6,189 bases of DNA from an uncultured Clostridia bacterium (lineage in GTDB: Bacteria > Bacillota > Clostridia > Oscillospirales > Acutalibacteraceae). Where the stretch lies: positions 1-6,189 of the forward strand of contig CAMOTT010000119.1 in NCBI GenBank assembly GCA_946626015.1, read 5' to 3'. The stretch's first letter is position 1; the number at the start of each line of letters is the position of its first letter. Shown one piece after another: positions 1-5,700 of the stretch. A program made the position numbers and the translations under genes. The notes under the pieces are model-generated. The model made no database searches. It saw only the letters and a program-made list of their open reading frames with translations, and was not told where the DNA came from.

Positions 1-752
1 ATCTGGGGCAGACCCCAGGTTCCGAAGCTGGTCATCAGTACAGTTGCCATTAACGAGACCCATTTGCTTCCGTTGAGCTTCGGCAGACCCTCAACGCTCT
101 TTGCATACTCGCTGAGTCCTGCAATTCCGCCCACCTTTTCGCTCCTGATCACAAAAATTATCAAAAGCGTAACGCCGAACATCATTATGATGCCCTGTAC
201 AAAGTCAGCTCTGGACTGAACAAGATAACCGCCGAAAACAAGCAGAAGAATGGCAAGCACTGCGATTATGATCTTAAAATATCCATCTTTTATTCCAAGC
301 AGAACTTCCGAAATGGAGCCTAAGCCTTTGTAAACGGAAGCTGAATACGGTATAAGGAAAATGAAGATCACTATACAGGAAAACAGCTTTATTCCGCTGC
401 TCTCAAAGCGCTGTTCAAAGAACTGAGGCATGGTTTTGATTTTGAGCCTGTGGGCAACGTCACAGGTCCTGCGCGCAAGCACTCTCCACGCAAGCCACGA
501 GCCGAAAATCGCATTGCCCAAACCTGCAAGTATGCCCCACATACCAAAGCCGTATCCCGTGTTGCCGGCATAGCCGACGAACATTACCGCCGAAAAATAG
601 GCCGCTCCGTAGGATAAAGCGGAAAGCCAGGCGCCCGCATTACGCCCGCCCACCGTAAAATCAGAAAGGCTTTTTGATCTGCGGCCTGTATATATCGCAA
701 TAAAAATAAGTACCGCGATATACACGCCGATGGTGATCCACATGGTCGTCAT
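1..752 (-). CDS. Sodium:solute symporter (SSS family), N-terminal part
   Basis: This is the first 250 codons of a membrane transporter that should couple solute uptake to the inward sodium gradient; the rest lies beyond the left edge. The start is the ATG at 752, with GGGAG (761-765) eight bases upstream. A second in-frame ATG at 743 has no comparable site. Hydrophobic segments lie at about residues 5-22, 44-64, 68-92, 123-143, 158-178, 185-203 and 231-250, as expected for the first half of an SSS protein. The family signature GGR (residues 36-38) follows the first helix, then SALSYGAAYFSA in the next. An RADFVQG segment (181-187) and WGLPQ (246-250) also match the family. By recalled alignment to E. 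coli PutP, the sodium-linked Asp55 position is Tyr52 here, while PutP Ser57 matches Ser54, so proline is not a safe substrate guess. The substrate is unknown. The gene has its own promoter and runs divergently from the deacylase. Confidence 0.9.
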   Translation of the reverse strand, partial: MTTMWITIGVYIAVLIFIAIYTGRRSKSLSDFTVGGRNAGAWLSALSYGAAYFSAVMFVGYAGNTGYGFGMWGILAGLGNAIFGSWLAWRVLARRTCDVAHRLKIKTMPQFFEQRFESSGIKLFSCIVIFIFLIPYSASVYKGLGSISEVLLGIKDGYFKIIIAVLAILLLVFGGYLVQSRADFVQGIIMMFGVTLLIIFVIRSEKVGGIAGLSEYAKSVEGLPKLNGSKWVSLMATVLMTSFGTWGLPQ

Positions 753-766
753 AAAATTATCTCCCT

Positions 767-812
767 TCACTTTAGCAGATAAAAGCTTAAAAGCTTTAAA
801 GCGTTAAAGTGA
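767..812 (-). promoter_or_regulatory. Concentric double inverted repeat in the symporter leader
   Basis: Two inverted repeats share the same centre (between 789 and 790). The outer arms are TCACTTTA (767-774) and TAAAGTGA (805-812), a perfect 8-bp match. The inner arms are AAAGCTT (782-788) and AAGCTTT (791-797), a perfect 7-bp match. They are separated by 7-base mismatched stretches on each side. The element lies between the predicted transcription start (about 810) and the symporter ribosome binding site (761-765), one base from the latter. It could be a protein operator or an mRNA leader hairpin. Which one is not decided by sequence alone, and it matches no riboswitch I recognise. Confidence 0.5.
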
Positions 813-816
813 TGTA

Positions 817-845
817 AGGATAACACACTTTTTAGGGGTTGTCAA
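817..845 (-). promoter_or_regulatory. Sigma-A promoter of the symporter gene
   Basis: On the minus strand, TTGACA (845-840) is a perfect -35 box. It is followed by a 17-base spacer and TATCCT (822-817). The spacer ends TGT, which gives an extended -10 element and makes up for the weaker -10 hexamer. Transcription would begin near 810, leaving a leader of roughly 58 bases that contains the concentric inverted repeat. Confidence 0.7.
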
Positions 846-930
846 GGGGATTTGAAAAAAATATCAATAATTGTGCTGAATTTATCGCAAAAAGAAAGTA
901 TGAAATCTTACCAACGCTGCGGCCGCTGTC

Positions 931-959
931 TTTACAAGATGAAAATAAAGGTATATAAT
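931..959 (+). promoter_or_regulatory. Sigma-A promoter of the deacylase gene
   Basis: TTTACA (931-936), a 17-base spacer and a perfect TATAAT (954-959) form a near-consensus promoter. The predicted transcription start near 966 is downstream of all the upstream in-frame start codons (TTG 852 and two ATGs) and 30 bases before the ATG at 996. It therefore decides the protein start. Confidence 0.75.
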
Positions 960-979
960 TTTACCAACAAAGAAAGTTC

Positions 980-984
980 GGGAG
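980..984 (+). promoter_or_regulatory. Ribosome binding site of the deacylase gene
   Basis: GGGAG sits 11 bases before the ATG at 996. The spacing is a little long but workable. The in-frame GTG at 987 is only two bases away, too close to be used with this site. Confidence 0.55.
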
Positions 985-995
985 TCGTGGTAAAA

Positions 996-1478
996 ATGTC
1001 CGGCAGCAAGATACAGAAAACAAACGCTATGCGCATACTTGATTCAGCAAAAGCAGAATACAGCATACATTCCTATGAATGTAACGGCGCGATAGACGGG
1101 ATAAGCGTGGCTGAAAAGCTCGGGCAAAACGTTGACAAGGTTTTCAAGACCCTTGTGACCCGGGGGAGATCCGGAGAGCATTACGTTTTTGTGATCCCGG
1201 TCGCCCGAGAGCTTGATCTAAAAAAGGCCGCCGCTGCCGCCGGCGAAAAATTCGTTGAAATGATACACGTCAAGGATATCAACAATATAACCGGATATAT
1301 AAGAGGCGGCTGCAGCCCGATAGGGATGAAAAAGCTGTTTAAAACGGCGATAGACTCTACCGCCAAAGGCTTTGAAACCATCATTTTCAGCGGAGGGCGC
1401 ATAGGTATGCAGATAGAGATGTCCCCCGCCGCTCTTGCCGGACTTATAGACGCGGATTTTGCAGATCTGACTTTATAA
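996..1478 (+). CDS. ybaK: YbaK/EbsC-family aminoacyl-tRNA deacylase (Cys-tRNA(Pro) type)
   Basis: This 160-residue cytoplasmic protein has the length and layout of the YbaK/EbsC family. Those enzymes hydrolyse Cys-tRNA(Pro) formed by mischarging prolyl-tRNA synthetase, so they act in trans as translation proofreaders. Visible marks are the catalytic-type lysine in VFKTLV (Lys51, matching E. coli Lys46), the PVARELDLKK segment (68-77), TGYIRGGCSPIG (99-110), the conserved ID (119-120), FSGG (131-134) and a C-terminal AxLxGLIDADFADL-like tail. The frame is open back to a TTG at 852, which would add 48 residues. That part has no family similarity that I can see and lies upstream of the predicted transcription start, so I chose the ATG at 996. 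The gene is monocistronic: own promoter, terminator just after the stop. The family also includes ProX-like and other deacylases, so the exact tRNA substrate is inferred from overall likeness to YbaK. Confidence 0.9.
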   Translation: MSGSKIQKTNAMRILDSAKAEYSIHSYECNGAIDGISVAEKLGQNVDKVFKTLVTRGRSGEHYVFVIPVARELDLKKAAAAAGEKFVEMIHVKDINNITGYIRGGCSPIGMKKLFKTAIDSTAKGFETIIFSGGRIGMQIEMSPAALAGLIDADFADLTL

Positions 1479-1493
1479 AATTACATAAAATTT

Positions 1494-1524
1494 ACTCCGG
1501 GCAGCAGATTGTCCGGAGTTTTTT
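1494..1524 (+). terminator. Intrinsic terminator between convergent genes
   Basis: ACTCCGG (1494-1500) pairs with CCGGAGT (1513-1519). Two more pairs (one G-U, one C-G) extend it to 9 bp around an 8-base loop, and a run of six T (1519-1524) follows. It sits 15 bases after the deacylase stop. On the other strand the same stem is followed by a weaker TAAATTTTAT stretch, so it may also stop transcripts of the patatin gene, 7 bases beyond whose stop the T run lies. Confidence 0.85.
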
Positions 1525-1530
1525 CTCTGT

Positions 1531-2367
1531 TTAAAAGAAGAAATCAGCGATCTTCTCTGCGTCATGGTAGCCCTTGCGGTAAAGGATATGCAGGGCAACC
1601 CTGTCCCTTGTGACCGTCCTGAGGCCCTCTGTGGAATCCGGAGCAAGAACAAGCGCCCTGCCCTGCCCTTCAAGCTCCCGGGCCAACGCCAGAGAACTGA
1701 GATACCGCTCTTTGTATGTATTGATGCTTTTTGCGGTCATGGGATATTTTCCTCGAAGCATGGCTGAAGCTACGCCGACAGTACGCTGTTTCGGCTTTTC
1801 GGAAACAGGCTTTGTAAGGATGACAATGATCTTTTTGCAGCCGTTTGAAAGCGCCCTGTCCACAGGGATGGGATCGCTCAAGCCGCCGTCAAAGTAAGGC
1901 ACTCCGTTTATTACATATGGCGGGCAGGCAACGGGAATACTGCAGGAAGCCTTGAGCGGCGCGTAATCATCCGGGCGCATGTCAGCCTTGTCAAAATAGA
2001 CCGCTTTGCCGGTTTTTGCGTCGGTGGCAACTATCTCAAACCTTGTGTCCGAGTTCTGCATGGCGGCGTTGTCAAGGGGATTTTCCCCGTCGGAGTTAGT
2101 CAATGTGCCGTAAATATAATCAAGACCCAGAAAAGAACCTGTCCGCACAAGATTTTGCAGGCCCATATACTCGCTTCTGAAGGCGTAATCGTGGTAAAAA
2201 GAATAGTTCCTGCCCTTTTGTCCGGCAAGGAAAGAGGCTATATTTGCGCTCCCTGCGGAAACTCCCACGGCATAGTCAAATTTTACCCCAAGCTCCAAGC
2301 ACCTGTCCAGCACGCCGCAACCGTATATTCCGCGCAATCCTCCGCCGGAATCAATAATACCGGTCAT
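1531..2367 (-). CDS. Patatin-like phospholipase (YjjU/RssA-like serine hydrolase)
   Basis: This 278-residue patatin-fold acyl hydrolase probably cleaves acyl groups from phospholipids or other esters; the true substrate cannot be read from sequence. All catalytic elements are present: the oxyanion-hole loop GGGLRG (residues 8-13), the nucleophile elbow GVSAG (35-39, Ser37) and the dyad aspartate in DGG (Asp160). The oxyanion loop lies almost at the N-terminus and there is no signal peptide, so a cytoplasmic or membrane-peripheral enzyme is expected. Family features such as CSIPVACPP (142-150) before the DGG are also there. I start at the ATG at 2367 because AGGAG is placed six bases upstream. 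The frame extends to a TTG at 2388, but that would put the ribosome binding site inside the coding region and add only seven lysine-rich residues. The length suits small bacterial patatins of the YjjU group. It is transcribed divergently from the GLUG protein gene and convergently with the deacylase. Confidence 0.92.
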   Translation of the reverse strand: MTGIIDSGGGLRGIYGCGVLDRCLELGVKFDYAVGVSAGSANIASFLAGQKGRNYSFYHDYAFRSEYMGLQNLVRTGSFLGLDYIYGTLTNSDGENPLDNAAMQNSDTRFEIVATDAKTGKAVYFDKADMRPDDYAPLKASCSIPVACPPYVINGVPYFDGGLSDPIPVDRALSNGCKKIIVILTKPVSEKPKQRTVGVASAMLRGKYPMTAKSINTYKERYLSSLALARELEGQGRALVLAPDSTEGLRTVTRDRVALHILYRKGYHDAEKIADFFF

Positions 2368-2373
2368 TTTGAT

Positions 2374-2378
2374 CTCCT
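2374..2378 (-). promoter_or_regulatory. Ribosome binding site fixing the patatin start
   Basis: Read on the minus strand this is AGGAG, within AAAAAGGAG, six bases before the ATG at 2367. It overlaps the codons that a start at TTG 2388 would need, and so rules in favour of the shorter protein. Confidence 0.8.
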
Positions 2379-2404
2379 TTTTCGCCAAAAAAAATCTCGT
2401 AAAT

Positions 2405-2432
2405 ATTATAACATATAATGAAAAAAAAGCAA
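2405..2432 (-). promoter_or_regulatory. Promoter of the patatin gene
   Basis: On the minus strand, TTGCTT (2432-2427), a 16-base T-rich spacer and a perfect TATAAT (2410-2405), preceded by TGT as an extended -10. Transcription would start near 2398 and give a short leader of about 30 bases. Confidence 0.65.
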
Positions 2433-2472
2433 CTTACGTTTATGTGTCCGGCTGTAGAAAAATACGGATTGT

Positions 2473-2489
2473 GAATGATTTATACATTC
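2473..2489. promoter_or_regulatory. Small dyad between divergent promoters
   Basis: GAATG (2473-2477) and CATTC (2485-2489) are inverted around a 7-base AT stretch. It lies between the patatin promoter and the GLUG-protein promoter, where a shared regulator could bind. Five-base arms are easily found by chance in AT-rich DNA. The rest of the spacer (2433-2527) is AT-rich with no gene seen. Confidence 0.15.
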
Positions 2490-2527
2490 TATACAAATTT
2501 TTTATTTATAATTATTTATATAAGCAC

Positions 2528-2557
2528 TTGATACAACATCGTCTTTTATGGTATTAT
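2528..2557 (+). promoter_or_regulatory. Likely promoter of the GLUG-repeat protein gene
   Basis: TTGATA (2528-2533), an 18-base spacer and TATTAT (2552-2557), with TGG just before the -10 (TGn extended form). An AT-rich tract (about 2495-2522) upstream could act as an UP element. Transcription would start near 2564, giving a leader of about 70 bases before the ATG at 2635. Confidence 0.5.
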
Positions 2558-2634
2558 AAATTTGGATTAATATCATAGCTCTTTTATTATGAACTTCAAA
2601 AAATAATAACTATGCTGTTTACGGAGGCAAAATT

Positions 2635-2712
2635 ATGTTTACTAAAAAATTACTGTCTATCATCCTCTGCTTGTGCATCACCGTGGGGTTGATGCCGGCG
2701 GGTGTGTTTGCC
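2635..2712 (+). other. Sec signal peptide of the GLUG protein
   Basis: The first 26 residues have two lysines (4-5), a Leu/Ile/Val-rich core with two cysteines, a helix-breaking Pro21 and an A-type cleavage site VFA/A after residue 26 (SA/E after residue 29 is an alternative). The cysteines at 12 and 14 are inside the core and not in a lipobox position, so a lipoprotein is unlikely. Confidence 0.85.
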
Positions 2713-5700
2713 GCGTCCGCCGAGGGCTATCCGGCGGATACCTCCTGGTATACGGGAGAATCCGCAGATGAATTCACCATAGCCAACGCCGGGCAGCTCG
2801 CCGGCTTAGCGGAGCTTGTAAACACCGGCGGAGTGACCTTTGATGGCAAAACCCTTAATCTTTCGTCGGACGTTGATCTTGGCGCAGCCGAATGGGCGCC
2901 GATAGGTAATTCTGAAAACTATTTCTACGGCACGTTCAACGGCAACAACCACATTATCAAAGGTCTTTCCGTAACGTCGGAGCATCCTTACACAGGCTTG
3001 TTCGGCGCGCTCTACGGCAAGGTCTGCAACTTGAAGGTCAGCGGCTCAATAAGCTGTGAGACCTCAGACTACATCGGCAGCATTGCCGGCATGAACTACG
3101 GCACAATAATCAACTGTATCTCTGACTGCGCCCTGCGGGGCAACAACTTTGTTTCCGGCATCGCCGGAGGCAACAACGGCAATATAGTAAACTGTTGCAG
3201 CACCGGAAGTTGTTCGGGCAACAACAGGGTCAACGGTATTTCCGGCTCAAACGGTTACGGCTCAAAGATCCTCAACTGTTACAGCGCCTGCCAACTCCAG
3301 GGCAACGGCATCTCGGTGGTCTGCGGTATAACCGGCATCAACAACGGCACGATCACCAACGCTTTCTGGCTTTCTTCCACCGCTTCCGTGGGCACGTCTT
3401 ACAACTCTACCGAGCCTGTAAATTTACAAACCTTCTCACAGGATGGCACAGCCTGTATCACCTTCACGGCGGTGGATGGAACAAACAACCTTCTGGCCAT
3501 CCTCAACGCATGGGTCAAGAACAACAAAGCGGCTTATTCTGAGCTTTTTAAGTGGCGCGAGGCAAAAAGCGAGGAGGACAACAATGGTCTGCCCTATTTT
3601 GACACCAGCGATTACTGGACTAACCACGGGGACACTTCCTGGTATAACGCCTCCGCTTCACGTTATGAAATAAGCACTGCCGAACAGCTTGCCGGTCTTG
3701 CGATGCTTGTAAACGATACAGGCGTAAGCTTCCTCGATAAAACAATAGTCCTTGCGAACAACATCAACCTCTCCGCCTATGAGTGGGTACCCATTTGCCA
3801 CAGCGAGAGCAGGTCAAGATTCGGCGGAGATTTTGACGGTAACGGTCATTCCATCTCCGGCTTATCCATAACCACCGGATATTCCAGCACAGGATTTTTC
3901 GGCGAGCTTTACGGCAATGTTAAAAATCTGTCAATCAACGCTAACATAAATGTCAGTCTGGACAACGTGGGCATAATAGCGGGTACTGCAAGCAGCATAA
4001 ACATTGAAAACTGCAGCACCGGCGGCTCTGTCAACGGCGGCAATTACGTTGGCGGCATAGTCGGCCGGCTTGCGGTGGGTTCGCTGATAAATTCATACAA
4101 CAAGGCGGCGGTAACAGGCGCCGAACATGTTGGCGGACTTGTGGGCGAAAGTGATTCCAACACAATATATAACGGCATCCGGAACTGTTATAACACCGGT
4201 TCTGTATACGGCAGCGCCTACGCAGGCGGCATCGCCGGCAGCAACAAAGGTAACATCCACAACTGCTATAATGCCGGTCAGGTCGCAGGTCAAAGCATGA
4301 GAGGTTCGGTTTGCGGACTCAACGCCGACAAGGACAGCACCATAACCAACACCTTCTACCTTGAGAGATCAAGCACCTACAGCGTGGGCGGAAACGAAGG
4401 CTCGGTATCTCTTGTTTATGCCTTTACGCAGGACGGCAGCAAATGCACCCTCACCGGTCAGATAAACAATGACAGCGACCTGGCAAGGGTCCTCACATAC
4501 GGCAGCAGCTTAGCTACGGGTCTCAGCAGATGGAGGAAGGCCGTAAACGAACAGGAAAACAACGGATTTCCCGTCTTCAATGACAAGGGCATCTGGAGCG
4601 ACAACGCCAAATACGGCTGGTACAATAAAAACGAAAGCGAGTTCAATATAAAGACCGCAGCCGAATTTGCCGGACTTGCCTACCTAGTTAACTCCGGCAC
4701 TAACTTGAGCGGAAAAACCGTCAACCTTGTAAACAGCATCGATATGTCGGATTATGAGTGGCTCCCCATAGGCCACACCAACACCTTTGCCGGAATCTTC
4801 AACGGCAACGGCAACACCATCTCCGGCGTGTCTATATATTCTTCCTACCAGTATATCGGTCTGTTCGGCAATTCCAGCGGTACGGTTAAAAATATCAACT
4901 TGGATATAATGATCGACTGCGAAAACGTTTCAAATATCGGCGGTGTCGTAAGTTTCAACAATTCCGGCAGGATCGAAAACTGTATCGCAAGCGGCACCAT
5001 TCTCGGCGAAAATAACTGCGGCGGTATTACAGGAACCAATAACGCTACCAACAACAGCACCGGCACAGTCAGCGGATGTGTCAACCGCATCAACATTTCC
5101 GCCAAATCGTTATCCGGCGGAATAGCGGGAGAAAACAGGGGTATCATCATCAACTGCGGAAATCAGGGTGAGGTAACCTGCAGCAACGCAAACGTCAGCG
5201 GTATAGCGAGCGTCAACTATAACAAAATAATCAACTGCTACAACACTGGCAAGCTTTCAACATTCATCGACAGCGCCTCCGGCATAACCTGCAGCAATAC
5301 CGGTACGGTTTTAAACTGCTACACCGCAGGTCAGCTTTTATCAAATAAAGGTTCAACCTCAATTATCGGAGGCGAAAACAAGGGCACCGCCGGTTACTGT
5401 TTTGCTTTAAGCGGTTCATGCGATTACACAGTGGTCACCGTTGACAAAAACGGCGATCCCATTGCCACCCCAAGCGATATAGCGTTCTTTTCCAAAAACG
5501 GCTCTGATTGTACTCTCAGCGCGTCTCTTAACGGTACAACCGACCTTGTTGAAGTTCTCAACAAATGGGTTTCATCAAATATCAGGAATTATTCCGAGCT
5601 GACCAAATGGCGCGCCGCCGCCAGCGACGATGAAAACGGCGGTTATCCCCTTTTCGGTACCGCCACTTATTGGAGCGACCGCGCTGAAACAGGCTGGTAC

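Noticed and set aside
389..571. 60-residue minus-strand open frame
   Set aside because: It lies inside the symporter gene in another frame; the symporter frame has clear transmembrane and family motifs.
839..867. Possible plus-strand promoter TTGTCA-17-TATCAA
   Set aside because: The -35 box is the reverse reading of the better minus-strand TTGACA, the -10 is weak, and a far better promoter lies at 931-959.
852..995. Upstream start codons (TTG 852, ATG about 900, ATG about 940) for the deacylase
   Set aside because: They lie upstream of the predicted transcription start, have no clear ribosome binding site, and would add residues that the family does not have.
2369..2578. 69-residue plus-strand open frame in the spacer
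   Set aside because: It overlaps the patatin leader and promoter, has no ribosome binding site, and its composition is that of random AT-rich DNA.
2612..2634. ATG at 2612 as an alternative start of the GLUG protein
   Set aside because: It is out of frame with the long coding region and has no ribosome binding site.
2635..2712. Lipoprotein signal (Leu-Cys pairs at residues 11-14)
   Set aside because: The cysteines are in the middle of the hydrophobic core, with no small residues before them and a proper Sec cleavage site further on.
3195..3542. 115-residue plus-strand open frame rich in Gln, Arg and Leu
   Set aside because: It is an out-of-frame shadow of the GLUG gene, created by its repeated AAC and GGC codons.
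4845..5153. 102-residue minus-strand hydrophobic, proline-rich open frame
   Set aside because: It is the antisense shadow of GLUG motifs (Gly, Asn and Ile codons read backwards); no start signal.
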